Origin: Streptomyces noursei ATCC 11455
Lineage (GTDB): Bacteria; Actinomycetota; Actinomycetes; Streptomycetales; Streptomycetaceae
Length of the DNA stretch: 64,000 nt
Assembly: GCF_001704275.1 (NCBI RefSeq)
Contig: NZ_CP011533.1
Coordinates: 7,378,001 to 7,442,000 of the forward strand
Direction of reading: 5' to 3'
The translations under genes were made by a program, and so were the position numbers. Of this stretch, positions 49,716 to 60,944 are shown in pieces. Positions within the stretch are counted from its first letter, which is position 1. The number at the start of each line of letters is the position of its first letter. The notes beneath the pieces were generated by a model. It made no database searches, was not told the DNA's origin, and worked only from the letters and a program-made list of their open reading frames with translations.

Positions 49716-49737
49716 CGGCCACGGGCTTACCGGTCTA

Positions 49738-49774
49738 CGACGGGCCGGCGGGGACACACCCCGCCGGCCCGTCG
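49738..49774 (+). terminator. Terminator after yebC
   Basis: Perfect 16-bp stem (49738-49753 with 49759-49774), loop ACACA. Confidence 0.8.
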
Positions 49775-49848
49775 GTTTGTCAGTGGCAGCCACTAACCTG
49801 CAAGAACATAAGGAACAGGCGACCGAACGACGGCGAGGGGCGGGGCCG

Positions 49849-50400
49849 ATGAAGGTGCTGGGGGTGGACCCGGGACTGACCCGGTGCGGGGTCGGCGTGG
49901 TGGACGGGGTCGCCGGGCGTCCCCTGACCATGGTCGGCGTCGGCGTCGTGCGGACCCCGGCGGATGCGGACACCGCGCGCCGCCTGGTGCTGATCGAGCG
50001 CGGCATAGACGAGTGGCTCGACACCCACCGCCCCGAATACGTCGCCGTGGAGCGGGTGTTCAGCCAGCACAACGTCCGTACGGTCATGGGCACCGCTCAG
50101 GCCAGCGCGGTCGCCATGCTGTGTGCGGCCCGCCGCGGACTGCCGGTCGCGCTGCACACCCCCAGCGAGGTCAAGGCCGCCGTCACCGGCTCGGGACGGG
50201 CCGACAAGGCGCAGGTCGGCGCGATGGTCACCCGCCTGCTGCGGCTCGCCGAGCCGCCCAAGCCGGCAGACGCCGCCGACGCCCTCGCCCTGGCCATCTG
50301 CCACATCTGGCGGGCCCCCGCGGTCAACCGCCTCCAGCAGGCCCAGGCCGCGGCCCGTCGCACCCCCGCTCCCGTACGCACGCTGAAGGGCACCCGATGA
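49849..50400 (+). CDS. ruvC: Holliday-junction resolvase RuvC
   Basis: Endonuclease that cuts Holliday junctions, 183 aa. Catalytic acids are seen in [11 protein letters not shown] (Asp7), the Glu of [13 protein letters not shown] (Glu70), and the Asp pair in [13 protein letters not shown]. Positive loop residues are retained. ATG 49849 follows GGGGCGGGG, a weak site; the frame upstream to 49777 includes a palindrome AGTGGC-A-GCCACT (49782-49794) that may be regulatory and so is not coding. Its TGA overlaps the ruvA ATG (ATGA). First of ruvC-ruvA-ruvB. Confidence 0.94.
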   Translation: MKVLGVDPGLTRCGVGVVDGVAGRPLTMVGVGVVRTPADADTARRLVLIERGIDEWLDTHRPEYVAVERVFSQHNVRTVMGTAQASAVAMLCAARRGLPVALHTPSEVKAAVTGSGRADKAQVGAMVTRLLRLAEPPKPADAADALALAICHIWRAPAVNRLQQAQAAARRTPAPVRTLKGTR

Positions 50401-51017
50401 TCGCCTTTGTCTCCGGCCCGGTCGCGGCCCTCGCACCGGATCTCGCCGTCGTCGAGGTCGGCGGTGTGGGCATGGCCGTCCAGTGCACGCCGAACACCCT
50501 CTCCGGCCTCCGGGTCGGCGAGCACGCCAAGCTCGCCACCTCCCTCGTCGTCCGCGAGGACTCGCTCACCCTCTACGGCTTCGCCGACGACGACGAGCGG
50601 CAGACCTTCGAGCTGCTGCAGACCGCCAGCGGCGTCGGCCCCCGGCTCGCCCAGGCGATGCTCGCGGTGCACTCCCCGGACGCGCTGCGGCTCGCGGTGT
50701 CCACCGGGGACGAGAAGTCGCTGACGGCCGTACCGGGCATCGGCAAGAAGGGCGCGCAGAAGCTGCTGCTGGAGCTCAAGGACCGGCTCGGCGCACCGAC
50801 CGGCGCCGCCCGCCCGGTGGCCAAGGCCGCGGCGCCGGCCGGCTGGCGCGATCAGCTCCAGGCCGCGCTGATGGGGCTGGGCTATGCCGCGCGGGAGGCC
50901 GACGAGGCGGTCGCCGCGGTGGCGCCGCAGGCCGAGGCGGCCGCCTCCGCGGGCGGCACGCCGCAGGTGCCGCAGCTGCTCAAGGCGGCCCTCCGGACCC
51001 TCAACCGGGCCCGCTGA
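50397..51017 (+). CDS. ruvA: Holliday-junction branch-migration protein RuvA
   Basis: A 206-aa tetramerising DNA-binding subunit that loads RuvB. Three domains are readable: the OB-fold start [28 protein letters not shown], the double helix-hairpin-helix [17 protein letters not shown] and [22 protein letters not shown], and the C-terminal RuvB-binding helix region [25 protein letters not shown] 50397 overlaps the ruvC stop. It is 76 bp from ruvB. An Ala/Gly-rich linker separates the domains, as is common in actinobacteria. Confidence 0.94.
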   Translation: MIAFVSGPVAALAPDLAVVEVGGVGMAVQCTPNTLSGLRVGEHAKLATSLVVREDSLTLYGFADDDERQTFELLQTASGVGPRLAQAMLAVHSPDALRLAVSTGDEKSLTAVPGIGKKGAQKLLLELKDRLGAPTGAARPVAKAAAPAGWRDQLQAALMGLGYAAREADEAVAAVAPQAEAAASAGGTPQVPQLLKAALRTLNRAR

Positions 51018-51093
51018 CCGACGCGCTCCGGCGCCCCCGACCCTACGACCACGCAGGCGGCCCGGCCGCCCCGACCCCGCGAGGCAATCCGCA

Positions 51094-52182
51094 GTGAACT
51101 GGGACGACACCGCACCGTCGACCGCCGAGGAGAGCGCCGGTGCCCCGGCCGACCGGCTGGTGGCGGCCGACGCCGATGGCGAGGAGAATGCCGTCGAGGC
51201 CGCGCTGCGGCCCAAGGACCTGGACGAGTTCGTCGGCCAGGAGCGGGTGCGCGAGCAGCTCGACCTGGTGCTGAAGGCGGCCAGGGCCCGTGGCGCCACC
51301 GCCGACCACGTCCTGCTCTCCGGGGCGCCCGGGCTCGGCAAGACCACCCTCTCCATGATCATCGCGGCGGAGATGGGCGCCCCGATCCGGATCACCTCCG
51401 GTCCCGCCATCCAGCACGCCGGCGACCTGGCGGCGATCCTCTCCTCCCTCCAGGAGGGCGAGGTGCTCTTCCTCGACGAGATCCACCGGATGTCCCGGCC
51501 CGCCGAGGAGATGCTCTATATGGCGATGGAGGACTTCCGGGTCGACGTGATCGTCGGCAAGGGGCCGGGCGCCACCGCCATCCCGCTGGAGCTCCCGCCG
51601 TTCACGCTGGTCGGGGCGACGACCCGGGCGGGGCTGCTGCCGCCGCCGCTGCGCGACCGGTTCGGCTTCACCGGCCACATGGAGTTCTACGCCCCCGCCG
51701 AGCTCCAGCGCGTCATCCACCGCTCCGCCGGCCTGCTGGACGTGGCGATAGAGCCCGAGGGCGCCGCCGAGATCGCCGGCCGCTCCCGCGGCACGCCCCG
51801 GATCGCCAACCGCCTGCTGCGCCGGGTCCGCGACTACGCCCAGGTCAAGGCCGACGGCGTGATCACCCGCGAGGTCGCGGCGCAGGCCCTGGGGGTCTAC
51901 GAGGTCGACGGCCGCGGGCTGGACCGGCTCGACCGGGCGGTGCTCACCGCCCTGCTCAAGCTGTTCGGCGGCGGCCCGGTCGGGCTGTCCACTCTCGCGG
52001 TCGCGGTGGGGGAGGAGCGCGAGACGGTCGAGGAGGTCGCCGAGCCCTTCCTGGTGCGCGAGGGGCTGCTGGCCCGTACGCCGCGCGGCCGGATCGCGAC
52101 CCCGGCGGCCTGGGCCCACCTCGGGTTGGTGCCGCCCCAGCAGGCGGGCGGCGGTGGTCAGCACGGCCTGTTCGAGGCATGA
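51094..52182 (+). CDS. ruvB: Holliday-junction branch-migration helicase RuvB
   Basis: A 362-aa AAA+ motor. Walker [11 protein letters not shown], Walker B FLDEIHRM, sensor [21 protein letters not shown], arginine finger [17 protein letters not shown], and the C-terminal winged helix [18 protein letters not shown] are all seen. A 20-residue Asp/Ala-rich N-terminal extension precedes the core. The start GTG 51094 has GAGG nine bases upstream. Last gene of the ruv operon; a good promoter for yajC lies 48 bp after its stop. Confidence 0.95.
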   Translation: MNWDDTAPSTAEESAGAPADRLVAADADGEENAVEAALRPKDLDEFVGQERVREQLDLVLKAARARGATADHVLLSGAPGLGKTTLSMIIAAEMGAPIRITSGPAIQHAGDLAAILSSLQEGEVLFLDEIHRMSRPAEEMLYMAMEDFRVDVIVGKGPGATAIPLELPPFTLVGATTRAGLLPPPLRDRFGFTGHMEFYAPAELQRVIHRSAGLLDVAIEPEGAAEIAGRSRGTPRIANRLLRRVRDYAQVKADGVITREVAAQALGVYEVDGRGLDRLDRAVLTALLKLFGGGPVGLSTLAVAVGEERETVEEVAEPFLVREGLLARTPRGRIATPAAWAHLGLVPPQQAGGGGQHGLFEA

Positions 52183-52229
52183 CGGCGCGGAGACTCGCCC
52201 GGTCAGGAACTGCGGTGCGATGCTGGGCG

Positions 52230-52259
52230 TTGTTCCTGTGGTGCGGACTCGCTTAGACT
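52230..52259 (+). promoter_or_regulatory. Promoter for yajC
   Basis: -35 TTGTTC (52230-52235), an 18-bp spacer and -10 TAGACT (52254-52259), about 87 nt before the yajC GTG. Confidence 0.7.
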
Positions 52260-52345
52260 CCGCCGATGCCGTCCGTAAGGATCGGTATACCCACCCCGCT
52301 ATATGAGACCGCGAGAGCAGCGGTCGTGCGAAGGATTTCCGTCCC

Positions 52346-52885
52346 GTGCCCAATATCGTGACTCTCCTCCCCTTCATCGTCCTCATCGGGGCCATGTTCC
52401 TGATGACGCGGTCCGCCAAGAAGAAGCAGCAGGCGGCCCAGCAGATGCGCAATGAGATGCAGCCCGGCACCGGCGTCCGGACGATCGGTGGCATGTACGC
52501 CACCGTGAAGGAAATCCACGAGGACACCGTCCTCCTGGAGGTCGCTCCCGGTGTGCACGCCATCTACGCGAAGAACGCCATCGGCGCGGTGCTCGCGGAT
52601 GAGGAGTACAACCGCATTCTGGACGGTGCCGACCCGATCGTCGCCGAGGAGAGCCCGGTCGTACCGGACGATGTCTCGTCGCTGACCGGTGACGGTGCCG
52701 ACAAGGCCACTGAAAAGGGTGACAAGTCCGGCAAGATCGACCTGGACAAGGCCGAGGCCGGCGAGGGCACCGAGCCCGCCGCCGACAAGGCCGAGGCCGC
52801 CGAGGGCGACCAGGCCGGAAAGGCCGAAGAGCCGGCCGCCGAGACCGGCAAGGACAAGAAGGCCGGCGACGCCGACGCGAAGTAG
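52346..52885 (+). CDS. yajC: Preprotein translocase accessory subunit YajC
   Basis: A small subunit of the SecDF-YajC complex. A 179-aa protein with one TM helix (NIVTLLPFIVLIGAMFLM), the YajC core MRNEMQPGTGVRTIGGMYATVKEI and EDTVLLEVAPG, then an unusually long Lys/Glu/Ala-rich tail of about 75 residues (DKATEKGDKSGKIDLDKAEAGE...). GTG 52346 follows AAGGA. It sits upstream of secD, secF in the order known from other actinobacteria. The tail is much longer than in E. coli YajC and likely disordered. Confidence 0.92.
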   Translation: MPNIVTLLPFIVLIGAMFLMTRSAKKKQQAAQQMRNEMQPGTGVRTIGGMYATVKEIHEDTVLLEVAPGVHAIYAKNAIGAVLADEEYNRILDGADPIVAEESPVVPDDVSSLTGDGADKATEKGDKSGKIDLDKAEAGEGTEPAADKAEAAEGDQAGKAEEPAAETGKDKKAGDADAK

Positions 52886-52900
52886 TCCGTTCCGTAGCGT

Positions 52901-52940
52901 GGAACCGCGGCACGCCCCCGATCGGGCGCACCGCGGTTCC
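52901..52940 (+). terminator. Stem-loop between yajC and secD
   Basis: GGAACCGCGG (52901-52910) pairs with CCGCGGTTCC (52931-52940), enclosing an inner CGCCC/GGGCG pair. Partial termination before the secD promoter is possible. Confidence 0.6.
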
Positions 52941-52949
52941 CGGACGGTC

Positions 52950-52955
52950 TAGGCT
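52950..52955 (+). promoter_or_regulatory. -10 box of secDF
   Basis: TAGGCT, about 85 nt before the secD GTG. The -35 is not clear. Confidence 0.4.
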
Positions 52956-53039
52956 CCGGCGGGGGCACGTCCCCACAAGACTTCGTGCCCGCTCGGCAGA
53001 CAACCCAGGCCGAGGGGTTGGACAGGGAGAAACGACAAG

Positions 53040-54794
53040 GTGGCAGCACCGAAGAAGGGCCGCAGGGCGCCCGCGAGCCAGGGGCATCCGGGGCGCACCC
53101 TGATCCTGGTCCTGATCGCGATGGCGGCGCTCGTCGGAGGCATGTTCTACTCCGGCACGATGACTCCCCGCCTGGGCATCGACCTGGCGGGCGGCACCAG
53201 TTTCACGCTGGCGGCGCAGAACCAGCCGGGCAAGCCCAACGCGATCAACGAGACCAACATGAACACCGCCGCCGGCATCATGGAGCGGCGGGTCAACGGT
53301 CTCGGTGTGACCGAGTCCGAGGTCCAGACCCAGGGCAGCAACCACATCATCGTGAACATCCCCAAGGGGACGGACGCGAAACAGGCTCGCCAGCAGGTCG
53401 GTACCACTGCCCAGCTCGCGTTCCGGCCGGTGCTGACCACCGCCGCCGGCACCAAGGCCCCCGAGCCCAAGCCCAGCCCCTCGCAGGGCGGCAAGGGCAA
53501 GGAGGGCGAGAAGGCCACCGGTGGCAAGGGCTCGCAGCAGAGCGCCTCGCCGACCCCGAGCGCCAGCTCCACCAGCCAGGGCCGCGCGGTCACCGACGCG
53601 CTGAAGAAGCCGTCCGCCTCGCCCTCGGCCTCCGCGTCGGACAAGTCCTCGACGCCGCCGACTCCGCCGGTCCCCGGCGGCGCGGACATCCCGCCCGCGC
53701 TGCAGAAGCAGTTCGCGGCGCTGGACTGCTCCACGAAGAAGGGCCTGGCCCAGGCCAATGAGCAGGCCGCCGGCTCCAAGCCCACCGACCCGGTCGTGGC
53801 CTGCAAGGACGACGGTTCCCAGAAGTACGTGCTCGGCCCGGTGGGCGTCGAGGGCACGGACGTCAAGGACGCCAAGGCGGTCTTCGACAGCCAGCAGGGC
53901 CAGGGCTGGATCGTCCAGATGGACTTCACCTCCGACGGCGGCAAGAAGTTCGCGGACATCACCGGCAAGCTCGCCACCAAGACGCCGCCGCAGAACCAGT
54001 TCGCGATCGTGCTGGACGGCGCGGTGGTCTCCGACCCGCGCGTCAACGAGCGGCTCAACGGCGGCAACGCCACCATCTCCGGCGGCTTCACCCAGCAGTC
54101 CGCCGAGGACCTCGGCAACATGCTGTCCTACGGTGCGCTGCCGCTCTCGTTCAAGATCGACGACGAGACCACGGTCACCGCGGCGCTCGGTGGCGAGCAA
54201 CTGCACGCCGGTCTGATCGCCGGTGCCATCGGCCTCGCGCTGGTCATCGTCTACCTGGTCGCCTACTACCGCGGGCTGGCGCTGGTCGCGCTGGCGAGCC
54301 TGGGCGTCTCGGCGATCCTGACGTACACGATCATGACGCTGCTCGGCCCCGCCATCGGGTTCGCGCTGAACCTCCCGGCGGTCTGCGGCGCGATCGTCGC
54401 CATCGGTATCACCGCCGACTCGTTCATCGTCTACTTCGAGCGCATCCGGGACGAGATCCGCGAGGGCCGCACCCTGCGCCCGGCCGTCGAGCGCGGTTGG
54501 CCGCGGGCCCGCCGCACGATCCTGGTCTCCGACTTCGTGTCGTTCCTGGCCGCGGCGGTGCTGTTCATCGTCACCGTCGGCAAGGTGCAGGGCTTCGCGT
54601 TCACGCTCGGCCTGACCACCCTGCTCGACGTCGTCGTGGTCTTCCTGTTCACCAAGCCGCTGATGACGCTGCTGGCCCGGCGGAAGTTCTTCTCCGACGG
54701 GCACTCCTGGTCCGGTCTCGATCCCAAGCGTCTGGGCGCCAAGCCCCCGCTGCGTCGTCGTCGCACCGCCCCCACCCAGACGAAGGAGGCGTGA
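53040..54794 (+). CDS. secD: Protein-export membrane protein SecD
   Basis: An RND-type Sec accessory subunit of 584 aa that uses the proton gradient to complete protein export. One N-terminal TM, then GIDLAGGTSFTL, the large extracellular P1 domain, and five clustered TM helices after LPLSFKIDDETTVTAALGGEQL; VYLVAYYRGLALVAL and ITADSFIVYFERIRDEIREGRTLR contain the conserved transmembrane Asp. A Lys/Ser/Pro-rich low-complexity insertion of about 75 residues (KPSPSQGGKGKEGEKATGG and onwards) splits P1, common in Streptomyces SecD. GTG 53040. secF follows one base later. Confidence 0.94.
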   Translation: MAAPKKGRRAPASQGHPGRTLILVLIAMAALVGGMFYSGTMTPRLGIDLAGGTSFTLAAQNQPGKPNAINETNMNTAAGIMERRVNGLGVTESEVQTQGSNHIIVNIPKGTDAKQARQQVGTTAQLAFRPVLTTAAGTKAPEPKPSPSQGGKGKEGEKATGGKGSQQSASPTPSASSTSQGRAVTDALKKPSASPSASASDKSSTPPTPPVPGGADIPPALQKQFAALDCSTKKGLAQANEQAAGSKPTDPVVACKDDGSQKYVLGPVGVEGTDVKDAKAVFDSQQGQGWIVQMDFTSDGGKKFADITGKLATKTPPQNQFAIVLDGAVVSDPRVNERLNGGNATISGGFTQQSAEDLGNMLSYGALPLSFKIDDETTVTAALGGEQLHAGLIAGAIGLALVIVYLVAYYRGLALVALASLGVSAILTYTIMTLLGPAIGFALNLPAVCGAIVAIGITADSFIVYFERIRDEIREGRTLRPAVERGWPRARRTILVSDFVSFLAAAVLFIVTVGKVQGFAFTLGLTTLLDVVVVFLFTKPLMTLLARRKFFSDGHSWSGLDPKRLGAKPPLRRRRTAPTQTKEA

Positions 54795-54795
54795 G

Positions 54796-55920
54796 ATGTC
54801 CAAGCTCGGCAACATCGGCGCCCGGCTCTACCGCGGCGAGGTCGGCTACGACTTCATCGGCAAGCGCAAGATCTGGTACGGCGTCTCGATCCTGATCACC
54901 ATCACGGCCATCGTCGGCCTGGCGGTGCGCGGCCTGAACTTCGGCATCGAGTTCTCCGGCGGCGCGGTCTTCACCACCCCGAACACCTCCGTCTCCACCT
55001 CGGAGGCCCAGCACCACGCCGAGTCGGCCGCCCCCGGCCACCAGGCCACGGTGCAGAAGCTCGGCGGCGGCGCGCTGCGCATCCAGATCAGCGGTCTGGA
55101 CACCAAGCAGTCGCTGCCCGTCCAGGAGGAGATCGCCAAGGACCTCAACGTCCCGGTCAAGGACGTCAACACCCAGCTGGTCGGTCCGAGTTGGGGTGAG
55201 CAGATCGCCAACAAGGCGTGGCTGGGCCTGGGGATCTTCATGGTCCTCGTGGTGCTCTACCTGGCCATCGCCTTCGAGTGGCGGATGGCGGTCGCGGCAC
55301 TGGTCGCCCTGATCCACGACCTGACGATCACCGTCGGCGTCTACGCCCTGGTCGGCTTCGAGGTCACCCCGGGCACCGTCATCGGTCTGCTGACCATCCT
55401 CGGCTACTCGCTCTACGACACCGTGGTGGTCTTCGACAGCCTGAAGGAAGCCTCCAAGGACATCACCAAGCAGAGCCGCTTCACCTACAGCGAGATCGCC
55501 AACCGCAGCATCAACGGCACCCTGGTGCGCTCGATCAACACCACCGTCGTGGCGCTGCTCCCGGTCGCCGGTCTGCTCTTCGTCGGCGGTGGCGTCCTGG
55601 GCGCGGGCATGCTGAACGACATCTCGCTGGCCCTGTTCGTGGGTCTGGCCGCCGGCGCCTACTCGTCGATCTTCATCGCGACGCCGCTGGTCGCCGACCT
55701 GAAGAACGGCGAGCCGGAGATGAAGGCGCTGGCCAAGCGGGTCGCCGCCAAGCGCGCCTCGGCCGCCGCCAAGGAAGCCGCCCGCCAGGAGGAGGGCGGC
55801 GCCGGTGAGGCGGAGGGCGTCGAGGACGACGCCGAGGGCGCCGCGGTGGTCGGCCAGCGGGGACAGACCGACACCCGTGGCCGTGGCCGCGGTGGCCGTC
55901 CCTCGGGGAGGCGTCGATGA
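54796..55920 (+). CDS. secF: Protein-export membrane protein SecF
   Basis: Partner of SecD, 374 aa with six TM segments. RLYRGEVGYDFIGKRKIWYGVSILIT precedes the first TM; GLNFGIEFSGGAVF is the SecF box. GLLTILGYSLYDTVVVFDSLKEASK contains the conserved GYS.YDT-V-V motif, and NRSINGTLVRSINTTVVALL follows. The C-terminal 60 residues are charged and Arg/Gly-rich. ATG 54796 is one base after secD. The TGA overlaps the apt start (ATGA), so secDF-apt are co-translated. Confidence 0.94.
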   Translation: MSKLGNIGARLYRGEVGYDFIGKRKIWYGVSILITITAIVGLAVRGLNFGIEFSGGAVFTTPNTSVSTSEAQHHAESAAPGHQATVQKLGGGALRIQISGLDTKQSLPVQEEIAKDLNVPVKDVNTQLVGPSWGEQIANKAWLGLGIFMVLVVLYLAIAFEWRMAVAALVALIHDLTITVGVYALVGFEVTPGTVIGLLTILGYSLYDTVVVFDSLKEASKDITKQSRFTYSEIANRSINGTLVRSINTTVVALLPVAGLLFVGGGVLGAGMLNDISLALFVGLAAGAYSSIFIATPLVADLKNGEPEMKALAKRVAAKRASAAAKEAARQEEGGAGEAEGVEDDAEGAAVVGQRGQTDTRGRGRGGRPSGRRR

Positions 55921-56465
55921 GCGCCCCCGTCGAGCTGCGCGAGCTGCTGCTCAGCCGGATCTCGGACGTCCCGGACTACCCGCAGCCGGGCGTGATGTTC
56001 AAGGACATCACCCCGCTGCTCGCCGATCCGTCCGCGTTCCGCGCCCTGACCAGTGCCTTCGTCGACCTGTGCGAGCGTTTCCGGGTGGACAAGGTGGTGG
56101 GCCTGGAGGCCCGCGGCTTCATCCTCGCCGCACCGGTCGCGGTGGCCGCCGGCATCGGTTTCGTCCCGGTCCGCAAGGCCGGCAAGCTGCCCGGCGCGAC
56201 GCTCGGCCAGGCGTACGAGCTGGAGTACGGCACCGCGGAGATCGAGATCCACGCGGACGCCCTGGCGCCCGGCGACCGGGTCCTGGTGATCGACGACGTG
56301 CTGGCCACCGGCGGCACCGCGGACGCCTCGCTCCAGCTCATCCGACGGGCCGGCGCCGAGGTGGCGGGCCTGGCGGTGCTGCTGGAGCTGGGCTTTCTGG
56401 ACGGCAGGCAGCGGCTGGAGGAGGGCCTGAAGGGCGCTCCGCTGGAGGCCCTGATCACCGTCTGA
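55917..56465 (+). CDS. apt: Adenine phosphoribosyltransferase
   Basis: Purine salvage: adenine and PRPP to AMP. It has 182 aa, the normal length. VVGLEARGFILAAPVA, FVPVRKAGKLPG, EYGTAEIEIHADAL and the PRPP-binding loop RVLVIDDVLATGGTADAS are intact. The N-terminus LRELLLSRISDVPDYPQPGVMFKDITPLL is diagnostic. ATG 55917 overlaps the secF stop. A terminator-like hairpin follows 49 nt later, ending this unit before the RelA gene. Confidence 0.94.
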   Translation: MSAPVELRELLLSRISDVPDYPQPGVMFKDITPLLADPSAFRALTSAFVDLCERFRVDKVVGLEARGFILAAPVAVAAGIGFVPVRKAGKLPGATLGQAYELEYGTAEIEIHADALAPGDRVLVIDDVLATGGTADASLQLIRRAGAEVAGLAVLLELGFLDGRQRLEEGLKGAPLEALITV

Positions 56466-56513
56466 GAGCCCGCTTGAGGGCTCGTCGCCGGCACCGTCCG
56501 GCACCCGTGACGA

Positions 56514-56551
56514 CAGCGGGGGCATTCGGAACATTCCGGATGCCCCCGCTG
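56514..56551 (+). terminator. Terminator after apt
   Basis: CAGCGGGGGCAT (56514-56525) pairs with ATGCCCCCGCTG (56540-56551), with a further inner CGGAA/TTCCG pair in the 14-nt loop. Confidence 0.8.
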
Positions 56552-56662
56552 CTGTGTCATGTACGGACCCATGGCCGCGGGGCAGTCATGGCCATGGGCT
56601 CGATACCATGGCACCCCGGCCGCTTCGAGGCCCTGGGGTCCGTACCCGCATGAGGAGTGCCC

Positions 56663-59203
<2,541 letters not shown>

Positions 59204-59260
59204 GCACGGCGCGGGGCGGACGGCGGGGGGCGGACGGCGGGGGAGACGAGGGGGAGGGCG

Positions 59261-60556
59261 ATGGGGGAGGACGTGCTCGGCGGGCGGTACCGCCTCGTCC
59301 GGCTGATCGGTCGGGGCGGGATGGGCGCCGTCCACGAGGCGGTGGACACCGGCCTGGACCGCCGGGTGGCGGTCAAACGGCTGCTGTCCGTGGGCGGTCC
59401 GGACGCGGCCTCGACGGCCCTGCGGCGCTTCCGGCGGGAGGCCCAGGGGCTGGCCCGGATCAGCCACCCGGGAGTGGTGCACGTCTACGACAGCGGCGTC
59501 CACGAGGGCACGCCGTACATCGTGATGGAGCTGCTGGACGGGGTGGGGCTGGCGGAACTGGTCGAGAGCCACGGGCCGCTGCCGCCACCGCTGGCCGCCG
59601 AGGTCGGGCTGGGCATGTGCCGGGCGCTGGCCGCCGCCCACGCGGCCGGTGTGCTGCACCGCGACGTCAAACCGACCAACGTCGCGATCACCCGCGCCGG
59701 CCGGGTGGTGCTCCAGGACTTCGGCCTGGCCCGGCTCGTCGAGGAACCGGCCATCACCCAGGCCGGTGCGCTGATCGGCACCCCGCAGTACATGGCCCCG
59801 GACCTGATGCGGGGCGAACTCCCCGGCACCGCCGCCGACTTGTACGGGCTCGGCGCCTGCCTGTACCTGATGCTGACCGGCACGCCGCCACTGGGCACCG
59901 AGGCCGTCGACGTCGGCGCGCTGGTGGAGCTGGCGGTCGGCCCGGGCGTCCCGCGGTTGGCCGGCCGGGCCGACGGCGGGCTCCCGGAGGAGCTGGCGCG
60001 GCTGGTGGACGCGCTGTGCCGGCAGGATCCGCGGGACCGGCCGTCCGCGGCGGAGACCGAGGCGGCGCTCGCGGAGCTGCTGGACGCGGACGACGGGCAG
60101 GGGCTGCGGGAGTTGGTGGCGCGCTGCGTCCGCGAGCAGGCCGTGGAGTTCGTCTACAGCCCGCCGGCCCTGGACGCCTCCGCGCCGGAGCTGCTGGACT
60201 GGGCGGCGATCCCGCAGTCGGAGACGGCCGGCCCGGACGTCCACCGGCCGCTGACGCTCAGCGACGGCACCCGCCAGTTGCTGCTGCGCAGCATGACGCC
60301 GGAGAGCGCCCGGTCGCGCCAGCGCGAGGCGGTCAACCTCGTCCTGCGCGGCGACATCCAGGAAGCGGTGCGGATGATCACCGCGGTCGCCCAGGTCTGC
60401 GCCTCGGCCCTGGGGCCGGATCATCCGACCACCCTGACCAGCCAGTACTGGCAGGCGGTGTGCCTGGCGCGGCTCGGGGCCGGCGCGGAGGCACTGGAAC
60501 TGTTCTCACGGGTCAACGCGGCAACCGAACACAGGAGGGGGCGGGATCGTGACTGA
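59261..60556 (+). CDS. Ser/Thr protein kinase with C-terminal TPR region (kinase-EACC1-caspase operon)
   Basis: A 431-aa Hanks kinase. Residues about 10-275 are the kinase: IGRGGMGAVHEA, Lys39 in VAVKR, HRDVKPTN with Asp135, DFG 153-155, and GTPQYMAPDLM. There is no TM helix, so it is cytosolic. Residues about 350-425 form a TPR-like segment, QREAVNLVLRGDIQEAVRMI and LGPDHPTTLTSQYWQAVCLARLGAGAEALELFSRV, the type found in conflict-system proteins. ATG 59261 follows GGGGGAGGG. Its last 8 bp overlap the EACC1 gene. It may sense a signal and phosphorylate the neighbouring protease or adaptor; this is inference. Confidence 0.87.
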   Translation: MGEDVLGGRYRLVRLIGRGGMGAVHEAVDTGLDRRVAVKRLLSVGGPDAASTALRRFRREAQGLARISHPGVVHVYDSGVHEGTPYIVMELLDGVGLAELVESHGPLPPPLAAEVGLGMCRALAAAHAAGVLHRDVKPTNVAITRAGRVVLQDFGLARLVEEPAITQAGALIGTPQYMAPDLMRGELPGTAADLYGLGACLYLMLTGTPPLGTEAVDVGALVELAVGPGVPRLAGRADGGLPEELARLVDALCRQDPRDRPSAAETEAALAELLDADDGQGLRELVARCVREQAVEFVYSPPALDASAPELLDWAAIPQSETAGPDVHRPLTLSDGTRQLLLRSMTPESARSRQREAVNLVLRGDIQEAVRMITAVAQVCASALGPDHPTTLTSQYWQAVCLARLGAGAEALELFSRVNAATEHRRGRDRD

Positions 60557-60944
60557 TCTCGACGTACGGGCGGCAACGGAACCGGGCGGCGACCCGGAGG
60601 AGGAACTCCGTTCCCTGATGCGGTGGTTGCACGAGGACGAGGGGCTGCACCGCCAGGTGCGCGGCACCCTCACCGCCTCTCGCGGCCCCCGGCCCGGCGA
60701 GATGGGCCTCGGCTTCGACCTGCTCCAACTGGCCCTCGGCACCGCGGTCTCCGGCGGCTCGCTCGCGGTGTCGGTCCTCCAGTGGCGGGACGCCCGCCGC
60801 CGCGCCCCGGAACTCACCCTGCGCGCCGGCGAGATCGAGATCCGCATCCCGCGCGACGCGGCCGGCGACCCGGAGACGGTGCGCCGGATCGCCGCCCTGC
60901 TGGACGAGGCCCGGGAGCCCGGGGGCGATGACCGGACTGCCTGA
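60549..60944 (+). CDS. EACC1-type adaptor protein
   Basis: A 131-aa protein with the pattern of the effector-associated constant component 1 (EACC1) family: EEELRSLMRWLHEDEGLHRQV at the N-terminus, a Pro-rich GPRPGEMG joint, then one hydrophobic segment LLQLALGTAVSGGSLAVSVLQWR, ending in ELTLRAGEIEIRIPRDA and an acidic helix. EACC1 proteins were described as adaptors joining effector proteases to sensors in bacterial conflict systems. GTG 60549 has AGGAGG about 10 nt upstream and overlaps the kinase end. The caspase gene starts within its last 17 bp, so the three genes are tightly coupled. Confidence 0.8.
   Translation: MTDLDVRAATEPGGDPEEELRSLMRWLHEDEGLHRQVRGTLTASRGPRPGEMGLGFDLLQLALGTAVSGGSLAVSVLQWRDARRRAPELTLRAGEIEIRIPRDAAGDPETVRRIAALLDEAREPGGDDRTA

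Noticed and set aside
49782-49794. AGTGGC-A-GCCACT palindrome as a LexA box for ruvC
   Set aside because: The actinobacterial SOS box is of the GAAC-N7-GTTC type; this palindrome does not match, so SOS control is not claimed.
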